64,000 bases of DNA from Winogradskyella forsetii (GCF_013394595.1 NZ_CP053348.1:2444001-2508000), one strand, 5' to 3'. Shown: positions 25,649-33,820, counted from the first letter of the stretch. Notes: generated from the letters alone by a model not told the origin. Program-made: numbers and translations.

Positions 25649-26692
25649 TTATTTAACTTTGAGTTCAGAAATCTGAATAGGACCTTGTGCCAATTTATTC
25701 ATAACTTCTGGTGTTTTATTGTAAAGCATTTGAATGATTCTATGTGGGGCGAAAACATAGCGTTCCCTATACATTGCATCCCATTTTTGAAACGTTCGTT
25801 TACTAAAAAAACCACCTTCCTTAAATTCACCGCCCGATTTTAATTCATCTATTTTAAAGGAAATAGCATACGATTCCAATGGAATTTCTTTGTTAGCTAT
25901 GCCTTGTAAAATAGCATGTGTCACTTTGTTTTCGTCTTTGGCGAACACATTGTGAATTGGTCCTAAATCGACCCGTTTTATTAACTTTGGTAAAACATCA
26001 GGCAAACGTTTATCTATTCCATAAGCCATAGTATCTAAAGACATTTCTCTATCGGCAACCGTTTTTAGTGCTGAATATATTTCGTCACGCTCTTTTTGAG
26101 GATCTTTTCCATCGTAATTGAAATACATGTAACAGATAAATGGTCTGTTATGCGATACATCATAAAAACTCCAACTTACCAAATGCTCGGCAGGCGACCC
26201 TTCTGGTGCTTGAATAATTTTACCTTGTACAAAACGGTTAAAAATATATTCTTTCTTGGCCGATGTATAATAAACTATCGAAGCCGCTTGAAAGAGTTTC
26301 CGTTTAGTAATCGGTTCCTTTTTTCGCATCAGCGTATCTAAAAACTCAGATTTCAAAGTATCGATATCCGTGAGCTTCCCTAAATAATCTTCACGTAGTG
26401 CGAGGTCGTTAAACAGATATCGGAATTCTAAATAATTGGGGAAACTAGAATCCGTTAAATCGACTTTCATGTTTTCCTCATCGTCATACATGTATTTTAC
26501 ACGCATGGCTTCAATGGAATACAACAATAAATCACAATATTGCTTAAATAAGAGTACTTCTTGCGCGTTCAGAATTTGCTTTTGTTGAACCGCAACAATG
26601 AGTTCCTTAAGTGAAAAATCTATCATTTTGTGATAGAACACGTATTGCTCTTTAGAGTCTAATATTGCTGAGTCTAATGGTGTTACTATCAT
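25649..26692 (-). CDS. Hypothetical protein of the AAA+ gene neighbourhood
   Basis: 347 residues, soluble and mainly helical in its N-terminal half (FYHKMIDFSLKELIVAVQQK). A mixed region contains WSFYDVSHNRPFICYMYFNY and a GGEFKEGGFFSK loop. No known motif was found. It lies between the coiled-coil gene and the AAA+ gene on the same strand. CAGT-rich repeats touch both of its ends (25621-25648 and 26692-26730), which could mark past rearrangement or simply repeat insertion into every intergenic space here. Confidence 0.72.
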   Translation of the reverse strand: MIVTPLDSAILDSKEQYVFYHKMIDFSLKELIVAVQQKQILNAQEVLLFKQYCDLLLYSIEAMRVKYMYDDEENMKVDLTDSSFPNYLEFRYLFNDLALREDYLGKLTDIDTLKSEFLDTLMRKKEPITKRKLFQAASIVYYTSAKKEYIFNRFVQGKIIQAPEGSPAEHLVSWSFYDVSHNRPFICYMYFNYDGKDPQKERDEIYSALKTVADREMSLDTMAYGIDKRLPDVLPKLIKRVDLGPIHNVFAKDENKVTHAILQGIANKEIPLESYAISFKIDELKSGGEFKEGGFFSKRTFQKWDAMYRERYVFAPHRIIQMLYNKTPEVMNKLAQGPIQISELKVK

Positions 26693-26836
26693 TTCAGTGG
26701 TCAGTTGGCAGTATTCAGTTGGCAGTATGCCACGAATACCTTAAACGTATTATTTAAAAAAATTAATGAAAATTAAATAGATCCACAGTATTTAGTGACA
26801 TTTTGACTGCCAACTGAATACTGTAGACTGCAGATT
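26692..26836. repeat. CAGT-rich repeats, opposed copies
   Basis: CAGTTGGCAGTATTCAGTTG near 26702 and its reverse-complement form TGCCAACTGAATACTGTAGA near 26808 make an inverted pair about 100 bp apart. They occupy the gap between the genes at 25649 and 26843. Confidence 0.65.
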
Positions 26837-26842
26837 ATTTTT

Positions 26843-28189
26843 TTATCCTAGCAGATCATCATCACTAGCTTTTGGTTTTGGTTCCCCTGTCGGTTCTCCT
26901 CCTCCATCACCTGATGGTGCATTTGCGTCTGCCTTGTAGTATTCATCAAAAATTTCTTTCATATCAATACCATAACGATCGGCGAAGTTTTTCTGAATTT
27001 CGGCATCTTTTGTTCTTATTTCACCTAAAGCTTCAGCGTAACTTCCGTAAACGCCTTGCATCACTTTTTCGTGAACTGGAATATTATCCATCATTTCCTG
27101 ACGTGCTTTAGCACTTGCGGTATGCATTGCTGCCAGCGTTTCGCCAATATGCTCATCGGTTTTAACACCTAAATGCTCTAAAATAGCTGCGAATTCTTGA
27201 TCTGTTCTCGCTTTTAAAGCCACCACATAACCATCGTAGTACTTCAAACGCTCGTCGGTATCTGACTTTAATTTTGCGCGATGCGTTTGTAAATTGCTAC
27301 GCAGTGAGGTCAAAACTTTGATAGTAAGATTATGCTTATGAACAAAACTATCTTTTGAAGCTGCTAAAGTGGTGTAGGCATTTTTAAGGCCTTCTAGCTC
27401 CTCAACCTTCTGCTCTAAAGTGGTTACTTTTTCCAAGGCTTCAGAATATTCAGTGGATTGTTTGTCCGCAACCTCTTCCAATGCTTGTCTAGCTTGTTTT
27501 AAAAGTGCGTACTGCTCTTCGAGCTTACTTTCAACTTCTTTCTTTTTTTCAAGTGCTTTTGTATGGTTCTTAGAAGCTTCTAAAATGGCTGTTTTTAGAC
27601 TTTCTTCAACTTCCTTAATTTCGATTTCCCTATCTTTTAGTCGCTTGATAGCCGCCTGACTTTTAAATGATAATTCATTTAACAAGGTCTGCACATCAGC
27701 CGTTTCAATACGTTGCTGGAACATGGCCTTCGCCTTATTATCTGAAGCATCACGTTCTTTCTGTGCATTTTGAAGCTCCTGCTCGGCATCCCTGATTTTG
27801 CTTTTTCGTCCCCAAAGGTTGTTCCACCATGTGTCTGGTTTATTTTTGGCGTCTTCGAGTTCAACTTTAGCACGTTCCAAACGTTTTACAGCATCATCTA
27901 TTATTTTTTGCTCTGCAGCGTTCAATGCTGAAAAGCCTTCGAACATAATACCGACTTCATCTTGATAATCCGTTAAGTCCTTTATGGCGTCTAACAGCGT
28001 AGTTCTATCTTTTTCGGCCATGTCCACCACATTATCCAATGTGGCATTTAATATTTTCTGACGACTTTCAGGATCATCTTCTTGAGCCAATTTTGACTTC
28101 ATTTGGTCAATGGCCTTTCCCCAATTTACATCTACTTTTTCAGTTTTTTCGTTGGAATTTGTTTCTAATAAATCAAAATCATCAGACAT
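26843..28189 (-). CDS. Long coiled-coil protein of the AAA+ gene neighbourhood
   Basis: 448 residues. Residues ~95-290 are nearly continuous coiled coil with heptad repeats rich in E, K, A and L (KRLERAKVELEDAK, EVESKLEEQYALLKQARQAL, LEQKVEELEGLKNAY). Helical segments continue to ~415 and an acidic, glycine-rich tail ends in SDDDLLG. The N-terminus also begins SDDFDLLET, so both ends carry an acidic D/L motif. There is no signal peptide or membrane helix. It is the first gene of the minus-strand series, so the operon promoter should lie in 28190-28594. A scaffold or substrate-linking partner for the AAA+ ATPase is an inference. Confidence 0.8.
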   Translation of the reverse strand: MSDDFDLLETNSNEKTEKVDVNWGKAIDQMKSKLAQEDDPESRQKILNATLDNVVDMAEKDRTTLLDAIKDLTDYQDEVGIMFEGFSALNAAEQKIIDDAVKRLERAKVELEDAKNKPDTWWNNLWGRKSKIRDAEQELQNAQKERDASDNKAKAMFQQRIETADVQTLLNELSFKSQAAIKRLKDREIEIKEVEESLKTAILEASKNHTKALEKKKEVESKLEEQYALLKQARQALEEVADKQSTEYSEALEKVTTLEQKVEELEGLKNAYTTLAASKDSFVHKHNLTIKVLTSLRSNLQTHRAKLKSDTDERLKYYDGYVVALKARTDQEFAAILEHLGVKTDEHIGETLAAMHTASAKARQEMMDNIPVHEKVMQGVYGSYAEALGEIRTKDAEIQKNFADRYGIDMKEIFDEYYKADANAPSGDGGGEPTGEPKPKASDDDLLG

Positions 28190-28594
28190 ATTTTTAGTGT
28201 GTTATTAAGTTGAACAATTTTAGGATAACAATTTCGGTAAATTTTTAAGACTACAAAAACATTACTTACTAAAATATATGTAGTTATATCTTTAAAATTG
28301 TTACACCGATAATTTATTTTTTGTGATTTATTAATTGTTGAACGACGAATCGGAAAAAATTCCAATTCAAATCAGATTAGGTTTTTTTTATCATTAAATT
28401 AGGTTAAATACCTAATTGTTAACAAATCGAAAAATGTTGAATTTTACTTAAAAACACTGTGTTTTATCGAATATTTACAACTGTTAATCGGTAAAAATGT
28501 TGATTAAAAATGGTAAATATTTTAAAATTAAGTATTTAACATTAAGTTTTTTTCTATCTTAGCAGTCTAGAACCCAACTCTAAAGACGTAAATT
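28190..28594. promoter_or_regulatory. Divergent promoter region with two perfect inverted repeats
   Basis: 405 AT-rich bp between the AAA+ series (minus) and two small genes (plus). AATTAGGT-TAAAT-ACCTAATT (28397-28417) and AAAACAC-T-GTGTTTT (28451-28465) are perfect inverted repeats suited to dimeric regulators. TATCTTAG at 28555-28562 resembles a -7 element for the plus-strand gene. None of this is proven to bind anything. Confidence 0.45.
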
Positions 28595-28819
28595 ATGTTT
28601 AACAACCTGCTTTCCAAAGCATTGATCGTGACTACTACGCAACTTACCATGATTTTAATCGCTGTAGCGTCTATATTTCTAGTTTTTATTCTTATAGCCA
28701 TTGTGAAGATGTATAAATTAAAAGCTGAAAACAAGAAATTAATGCAAACTAACGCCTATAAGGATTATGAAAATTCTGATAAGGATATTCCTAGTGGACA
28801 TCTTTATGGGGATAATTAA
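28595..28819 (+). CDS. Small single-pass membrane protein
   Basis: 74 residues. One transmembrane helix (about 18-37, LTMILIAVASIFLVFILIAI) is followed by a short charged helix (KMYKLKAENKKLMQ) and a hydrophilic tail. No family is recognised. It is followed 11 bp later by a second, similarly built small protein, and both precede a terminator, so they form a short transcription unit. The resemblance (helix, then Lys-rich LKAxxK helix) suggests the two are paralogous or pair in the membrane. Confidence 0.65.
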   Translation: MFNNLLSKALIVTTTQLTMILIAVASIFLVFILIAIVKMYKLKAENKKLMQTNAYKDYENSDKDIPSGHLYGDN

Positions 28820-28830
28820 ATTATTTGTTT

Positions 28831-29001
28831 ATGGAGTTTTTGTTTTCATTTTTTTCAGAGGCTTTATCAAATAATACGTCTGTAAAAATCATCAATATTT
28901 TATCGATTGGGTTTGTAACTATGACCATATTATGGATTCTATCATTTCTTAAGTCTAAAAAATTAAAAGCTAAAATAAAACACTTGGAAAATAAGCTTTA
29001 A
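28831..29001 (+). CDS. Very small single-pass membrane protein
   Basis: 56 residues, start ATG at 28831, stop TAA at 28999-29001. One transmembrane helix (about 19-41, IINILSIGFVTMTILWILSF) is followed by a Lys-rich amphipathic tail, KSKKLKAKIKHLENKL. It lies 11 bp after the 74-residue gene, shares its architecture and ends 14 bp before a strong terminator, which supports it being real. Function unknown. Confidence 0.6.
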   Translation: MEFLFSFFSEALSNNTSVKIINILSIGFVTMTILWILSFLKSKKLKAKIKHLENKL

Positions 29002-29015
29002 AAAAAAATACTAAC

Positions 29016-29044
29016 AAAAAAGCCAGCAAAATTGCTGGCTTTTC
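29016..29044. terminator. Bidirectional rho-independent terminator
   Basis: AAAAGCCAGCAA pairs with TTGCTGGCTTTT (29018-29029 with 29032-29043), with A and T runs on the two sides. It serves the small plus-strand genes and ettA, which converge here. Confidence 0.88.
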
Positions 29045-29063
29045 TGTTTACAAACGGTTCGTT

Positions 29064-30755
29064 TTATCTCACCAATTTTTTATACTTAATTCGTTTAGGC
29101 ATTAAATCACCACCCAAACGTTTCTTCTTATTTTCTTCGTATTCACTAAATCCACCTTCAAAGAAATAGACTTGTGAATTGCCTTCAAATGCTAAGATAT
29201 GCGTACAGATTCTATCCAAAAACCACCTGTCGTGACTAATCACAACGGCACAGCCAGCAAAGTTTTCCAAACCTTCTTCCAATGCACGTAATGTGTTAAC
29301 ATCTAAATCGTTAGTAGGCTCATCTAAAAGCAATACATTACCTTCTTCTTTTAGGGTCATTGCAAGGTGCAAACGATTACGTTCACCACCAGAAAGTAAT
29401 TTTACCTTTTTATTCTGCTCTCCTCCAGAGAAATTAAATCGACTTAAATAGGCTCTGGAATTGACTTCCTTTCCACCCATCATTACCAACTCTTGCTCAT
29501 CGCTAAAGTTTTGCCAAATCGTTTTTTCTGGGTCAATATTAGAATGCTTTTGATCCACATAGGCAATCTTTGCGGTTTCCCCTACTTTAAATTCTCCTTT
29601 GTCAGCATTTTCCTCACCCATAATCATTCTGAATATAGTGGTTTTACCCGCTCCATTTGGACCAATAACTCCTACAATTCCTGCTTGTGGCAGATTGAAA
29701 TTTAAATCATCATATAATAATTTATCTTCATATCCTTTAGCAACACCAGAAGCTTCAATAACATTGGTTCCCAATCGCGGTCCATTTGGGATGTAGATTT
29801 CCAATTTTTCGTCAAGTTGTTTTTGGTCTTGACTCATTAATTTGTCATAATTCTTCAAACGTGCCTTTTGCTTCGTTTGTCGTCCTTTGGCACCTTGACG
29901 CACCCAATCTAGCTCACGTTCTAAGGTCTTTTGACGTTTAGAAGCCGTTTTACTTTCCTGAGCCATACGTTTCGATTTTTGATCTAACCAAGACGAGTAG
30001 TTGCCTTTCCAAGGAATCCCTTCACCTCTATCGAGTTCTAAAATCCAGCCAGCCACATTGTCCAAGAAATACCTATCGTGGGTTACGGCAATAACAGTTC
30101 CTTTGTATTGTGCTAAATGATGTTCTAACCAATGCACCGATTCTGCATCTAAGTGGTTGGTAGGCTCATCTAATAATAAAACATCTGGTTCTTGTAATAA
30201 TAGACGGCATAAGGCCACGCGACGACGTTCTCCTCCAGAAAGTACACCTATTTTCTTATCGCCATCTGGTGTGCGCAAAGCATCCATAGCAATTTCTAAC
30301 TTGGTATCTAATTCCCAAGCATTAGCCGCATCAATTTGATCTTGCAATTCCGCTTGGCGATTCATGAGTTTTTCCATTTTATCAGCGTCACTGTAGACTT
30401 CTTCTAAACCAAATTTCTCATTGATACTATTGTATTCATCTAAAATGGCAACGGTTTCTGCAGCACCTTCTCTCACAACTTCCATTACCGTTTTATCGTC
30501 ATCCAATTGTGGTTCTTGTTCTAAATACCCAACAGTATAACCTGGTTGAAATACCACATCACCTTGATAGTTTTTATCTACTCCAGCTATTATTTTCAGT
30601 AAAGTGGATTTACCTGAACCGTTAAGACCGAGTATTCCAATCTTAGCGCCATAGAAGAAACTTAGGTATATATTTTTTAAAACCGGAGTGTTTGCTCCCG
30701 GAAAGGTCTTAGTGAGACCAGACATTGCGAAAATTACTTTTTTATCGTCAGACAT
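29064..30755 (-). CDS. ettA: Energy-dependent translational throttle protein EttA (ABC-F)
   Basis: 563 residues with two ABC ATPase domains: Walker A GLNGSGKS and GPNGAGKT, signatures LSGGERRRVAL and LSGGERNRLHLA, and Walker B regions ending LLLDEPTNHLD and LLLDEPTNDLD. The linker between them carries the long charged helices expected for the ribosome-contacting P-site interaction motif (KRMAQESKTASKRQKTLERE), and there is no membrane domain. EttA binds the ribosomal E site and gates entry into elongation according to ATP/ADP. Transcribed alone on the minus strand. Confidence 0.95.
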   Translation of the reverse strand: MSDDKKVIFAMSGLTKTFPGANTPVLKNIYLSFFYGAKIGILGLNGSGKSTLLKIIAGVDKNYQGDVVFQPGYTVGYLEQEPQLDDDKTVMEVVREGAAETVAILDEYNSINEKFGLEEVYSDADKMEKLMNRQAELQDQIDAANAWELDTKLEIAMDALRTPDGDKKIGVLSGGERRRVALCRLLLQEPDVLLLDEPTNHLDAESVHWLEHHLAQYKGTVIAVTHDRYFLDNVAGWILELDRGEGIPWKGNYSSWLDQKSKRMAQESKTASKRQKTLERELDWVRQGAKGRQTKQKARLKNYDKLMSQDQKQLDEKLEIYIPNGPRLGTNVIEASGVAKGYEDKLLYDDLNFNLPQAGIVGVIGPNGAGKTTIFRMIMGEENADKGEFKVGETAKIAYVDQKHSNIDPEKTIWQNFSDEQELVMMGGKEVNSRAYLSRFNFSGGEQNKKVKLLSGGERNRLHLAMTLKEEGNVLLLDEPTNDLDVNTLRALEEGLENFAGCAVVISHDRWFLDRICTHILAFEGNSQVYFFEGGFSEYEENKKKRLGGDLMPKRIKYKKLVR

Positions 30756-30867
30756 AATGATTTACGATTTTTGATTTACAATTTTTGATTTGAGCGTGAT
30801 TGATTACTACCACTGGGACTGAAAACTAATTTACTCTCTTCCTTTTGTTTTATATTTTACGACTTAC

Positions 30868-30911
30868 AAAAATTAAAATACTTGCTTTGCAAAGTATCTA
30901 TTTTAATTTTT
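30868..30911 (-). terminator. Long hairpin between the small membrane gene and ettA
   Basis: AAAAATTAAAATA (30868-30880) and TATTTTAATTTTT (30899-30911) are perfect inverted arms, with a further AAGTAT/ATACTT pairing inside. On the minus strand it follows the 62-residue gene and ends in a T run, so it can terminate that gene ahead of ettA. Confidence 0.65.
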
Positions 30912-30934
30912 ATAAGCTACCCTTTGCTTGGGTT

Positions 30935-31123
30935 TTAAACTCTTCCTTTTAATGCATTGAAAACCCATGCAATACAGAAAAATCCACCACCTACGGCAGC
31001 AAATCCCCAACCTGCAACATCATCATATCTAAATGCTCCAAGTGCAATTAGGCCGCAACCTACAAATATCATTATCCATGTCGCCCAAGACAGTACTGTA
31101 TTTTTATTCATTGCCATATTCAA
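30935..31123 (-). CDS. Small two-helix membrane protein
   Basis: 62 residues or slightly fewer; MNMAMNKNT offers three starts and the last (MNKNTVLSW) may be the real one. Two transmembrane helices (WATWIMIFVGCGLIALGAF and WGFAAVGGGFFCIAWVFNAL) are separated by a short RYDDVAG loop. It resembles a small conserved flavobacterial membrane family (named CAL67264 in some annotations; from memory, unverified). No function is known. A hairpin separates it from ettA downstream. Confidence 0.7.
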   Translation of the reverse strand: MNMAMNKNTVLSWATWIMIFVGCGLIALGAFRYDDVAGWGFAAVGGGFFCIAWVFNALKGRV

Positions 31124-31332
31124 TCTTAGTTTTGTTAGTTAGTTATAGAAGTGATTTAAACTTATTCCATTCGCTAAAAAATTGCGCTTTTTTGTTCATT
31201 TTTCGTCTTTTTTTCTTTCCGTAGCGATGCTATGCAAATAAAAAAAAGCCTTCAACTAGCCAAAAAATCACTAATTTTCGCTTAAATGTTAAATGTTAAA
31301 ATCACTTCAAATACAAATATCGTATTTTAAAT

Positions 31333-31357
31333 AAAAAAAACATCACAATATGTGATG
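31333..31357 (-). terminator. Terminator of the pirin gene
   Basis: CATCACA-ATA-TGTGATG (31341-31357); on the minus strand the hairpin is followed by a run of eight T. It lies 25 bp after the pirin stop. Confidence 0.85.
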
Positions 31358-31381
31358 CTTCTACTACAAATGAACTTAAAA

Positions 31382-32107
31382 TTATAATTTAAGCATAGGA
31401 ACTTCTATCAATAACAATTCGCAATCTGATTTTGATCTGATATTAAAACTTTCTGTTTCTGAAATACCTATAGCATCTCTTGTATCTAAAGTTTCTCCTT
31501 CTATTTCTGCTTTTCCAAATATGTTCAAAACATAAACACCTTGATTTTCATTTTCTATAACATAGTCAAAGGTAGTTCCTTCTGATAAATCAATTCTTGA
31601 AATTTTTACATCTTGATGAATTTTTAAACTGTTTTCATGTTCATCTTCAAATGAGGTCACTAAAGTTTGAAGTTTTCCCTTTCGTTCTTCAGCATTAAAC
31701 ATTTTTTGATCGTAACGCGGTTGAACATTGCGCTTTTGGGGAATGATCCAAATTTGAAACAAACTCAAATGTTCATCAGAAGATCCATTAATTTCAGAAT
31801 GTTGTACGCCCGTTCCTGCTGACATCACTTGAACTTCCCCAGGCACTACAGGTATCCAATCGTTATTCATATTATCGCGATGTTTTAGAACGCCCTTCAA
31901 TGGAATGGTTATAATTTCCATATTTTCATGAGGATGTGTACCAAAGCCCATTTTTGGTGCAATAATATCATCGTTTAGGACTCTTAGCGCTCCAAAATGA
32001 ACGCGTTCAGGATTGTTCCAACTGGCGAAACTAAAGGAGTGATTGGCCTGTAACCATCCATGGTTGGCGAATCCTCTGCTTTCTGCTTTGTGTGTTATTT
32101 TTTTCAT
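31382..32107 (-). CDS. Pirin family protein
   Basis: 241 residues, a two-cupin pirin of the YhhW type. HGWLQANHSFSFASW, the metal-binding set FGTHPHENMEIITIPLKG with later GTGVQHSE, and QIWIIPQ are all present. Bacterial relatives such as YhhW have quercetinase activity in vitro, while others affect metabolic enzymes; the role here is open. A MarR regulator gene lies 91 bp upstream on the same strand, and an FMN reductase follows further up, so the group may be a small redox- or aromatic-responsive set. Confidence 0.92.
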   Translation of the reverse strand: MKKITHKAESRGFANHGWLQANHSFSFASWNNPERVHFGALRVLNDDIIAPKMGFGTHPHENMEIITIPLKGVLKHRDNMNNDWIPVVPGEVQVMSAGTGVQHSEINGSSDEHLSLFQIWIIPQKRNVQPRYDQKMFNAEERKGKLQTLVTSFEDEHENSLKIHQDVKISRIDLSEGTTFDYVIENENQGVYVLNIFGKAEIEGETLDTRDAIGISETESFNIRSKSDCELLLIEVPMLKL

Positions 32108-32157
32108 ATTAATTTTATTTTCTTAAAATCGAGAAGCTCTTGTTTATTTTATCAATA

Positions 32158-32191
32158 ATACCTTACAAGGTTTTACAAACCTTGCAGGACA
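32158..32191. repeat. CCTTGCAGG-type palindromic repeat
   Basis: CCTTACAAGGTTTTACAAAC followed by CTTGCAGGAC; same family as 3177 and 51184. It sits between the MarR and pirin genes. Confidence 0.6.
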
Positions 32192-32198
32192 GTCAATC

Positions 32199-32636
32199 TT
32201 AACGCATTTTGTCCAAAAGATTACTCAAAAGCTCTGCCTCTTCTTCATTTAAATTTTTGAGTAAATCTTTATTCAAATCTTTCGGAATTACTTTTAATAA
32301 TTCTATTCCTGTTTTAGTAATTACAATTTTTACGACACGTCGATCATTTTCAGAAGGCAAACGCTCAATTAGATTTTTTGCGCAGAGCTTATCCATTAGT
32401 CGCGTGGCATTTGGCGAACGTTCTAACATTCTATCTTTAATGGTCTGAACTTTTAAAGGCTCACCTGCGCCTTTCAAAATCCTTAGAATATTGTACTGTT
32501 GAGGTGAAATCCCAAAAGGTTTAAAAAATTCGTTTTGAGCACTTGTAATCCAGTTGGCTGTATAAATAATATTCAACAATGCCTTAACTCGATTATTCCC
32601 AAAGCTTGAATTGATATCTTTTTCTAAATTTCCCAT
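32199..32636 (-). CDS. MarR family transcriptional regulator
   Basis: 145 residues with the winged-helix MarR fold: FKPFGISPQQYNILRILKGA, then PLKVQTIKDRMLERSPNATR as the helix-turn-helix, then the wing LIERLPSENDRRVVKIVIT. The D-x-R of the wing (ENDRR) is the DNA-contacting arginine motif. MarR proteins repress neighbouring genes and release DNA on binding small ligands or on oxidation. Likely targets are the pirin gene just downstream and the divergent or upstream genes, but no operator was identified. Confidence 0.93.
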   Translation of the reverse strand: MGNLEKDINSSFGNNRVKALLNIIYTANWITSAQNEFFKPFGISPQQYNILRILKGAGEPLKVQTIKDRMLERSPNATRLMDKLCAKNLIERLPSENDRRVVKIVITKTGIELLKVIPKDLNKDLLKNLNEEEAELLSNLLDKMR

Positions 32637-32639
32637 TTG

Positions 32640-32720
32640 TTTAGTCCTCAGTTCCCCATTGTCCTTCGGACATTTCCCCTAAGGAGAAAATTGACAGTCC
32701 TCAGTAAGCAGTTAATAGTG
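32640..32720. repeat. CAGT-rich and AAGGACAAxGGGG-type repeat cluster
   Basis: CCTCAGTTCCCC is followed by ATTGTCCTTCGGACATTTCC and then GACAGTCCTCAGTAAGCAG. It contains a TGTCC/GGACA hairpin flanked by CAGT-family sequence like that around the genes at 24999-26836. Confidence 0.5.
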
Positions 32721-32824
32721 CTAACTTTCAATCTTAAGACATGCGATTTTTGTCTTAAGTTTAAGTCTTTTTCGTTCTTCTATTGTCTTTCGTTTTTCTT
32801 CTCATTTCGCTAAGACAAAACCAG

Positions 32825-33106
32825 CTATACCTTGACATCATTATACTTATCAGTTTCTTCTAATACTTTTTTAGCGTATGGACAACTTGCTGACACATGT
32901 ATGTCGTTTTTTCGAGCAAAATTAACAACAGCATCAATTAACTTTTCTCCAAGATTTTGACCTCTATAATTATCATCTATTTCAGTATGGTTAATGTCGA
33001 TGATATGATCTTTTACATATACATAAGTGCATTCTCCAACCTCTGTTCCTTCATTTATAAGATAAAATCTATTTCTATTTGTGGATTCTTCGTGTTTCAA
33101 TTCCAT
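32825..33106 (-). CDS. Small GNAT-like N-acetyltransferase (YjdJ type)
   Basis: 93 residues, the size of the short GCN5-related family (COG2388). The acetyl-CoA segment DDNYRGQNLGEKLIDAVVNF has the R/Q-G-x-N-L-G pattern; HTEIDDNYRG and SASCPYAKKVLEE (the C-P-Y/F-A cysteine-containing motif of this subfamily) are also present. The protein substrate or ligand is unknown. It lies 2 bp downstream of the FMN reductase gene and is surely co-transcribed with it. Confidence 0.87.
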   Translation of the reverse strand: MELKHEESTNRNRFYLINEGTEVGECTYVYVKDHIIDINHTEIDDNYRGQNLGEKLIDAVVNFARKNDIHVSASCPYAKKVLEETDKYNDVKV

Positions 33107-33108
33107 AA

Positions 33109-33639
33109 TTAAAGACTGTTTTTAAATTGTTCGACTTCTTTTAATAATTCTTTATTTAATTCTTCATTTATAATTTTTCCGTCTGAAAAATTATTACCAA
33201 AAGACGGTAAAGAAAACTGACCGACTATATGCGCATCATGTCTAGGAAAACGCTCTAATGCCATTTCTAAAACCGATTGCCCTCCTCTTGCTCCTGGAGA
33301 TGACGCCATTAAAAGCATAGGCTTGCCTAACCAATTTTTCTGCTCTGCTCTGGACAACCAATCGAATAAATTTTTAAATACAGTGGAATATGCGCCGTTG
33401 TGTTCTGCTAATGACAGTACGATACCGTCTGCATTTTTCAATAGACCTAAAAATTTAGTAGCATTTTCTGGTATGCCTTCTTTTGCCTCCAAATCCTTAC
33501 TATAGATTGGTAAACCGAAATTATTTAGATCTAAAACTGTAGTTTCAGTGTTCTCAACAAGAGATGCAGCGTAAGTAGCTAGCTGTTTGTTAATTGAATC
33601 TGAACTATGGCTGCCTGCAAAGGCTATAATTTTTTTCAT
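33109..33639 (-). CDS. NADPH-dependent FMN reductase family protein
   Basis: 176 residues, flavodoxin-like. AGSHSSDSINKQLA is the FMN phosphate loop and SPGARGGQSVLE the later flavin/NADPH contact region; DGIVLSLAEHNGAYSTVFKN matches the conserved PEYN-like loop (here AEHNGA). These enzymes reduce quinones, azo compounds or metals using NAD(P)H. It begins a two-gene unit with the small acetyltransferase, divergent from the carboxylase gene. Confidence 0.92.
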   Translation of the reverse strand: MKKIIAFAGSHSSDSINKQLATYAASLVENTETTVLDLNNFGLPIYSKDLEAKEGIPENATKFLGLLKNADGIVLSLAEHNGAYSTVFKNLFDWLSRAEQKNWLGKPMLLMASSPGARGGQSVLEMALERFPRHDAHIVGQFSLPSFGNNFSDGKIINEELNKELLKEVEQFKNSL

Positions 33640-33797
33640 GTTTAATTTTTTTGTTGTTATAAATTTACGACAATACTATTTATATTCCAAGGAATATAAT
33701 TCCATGTTTTATATTTTAACAAAACATTCACTTTCGCAACATCGAATCGTTTTGTAAATTCGTGCAAAAGAAAGATAAGTTATAACCTCAAAATATA

Positions 33798-33811
33798 CCC
33801 ACTTTTGTGGG
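33798..33811 (+). promoter_or_regulatory. Hairpin just upstream of the carboxylase start codon
   Basis: CCCAC-TTTT-GTGGG is a perfect 5-bp stem with a TTTT loop ending 9 bp before the ATG at 33821. In the message it would cover the ribosome landing site. A regulatory role is speculation. Confidence 0.35.
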
Positions 33812-33820
33812 CCGTAAACT

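Noticed and set aside
24999-26836. CRISPR-like array because of the repeated CAGT units
   Set aside because: Repeat length and spacing are irregular, copies are in both orientations, genes lie between them and no cas gene is present.
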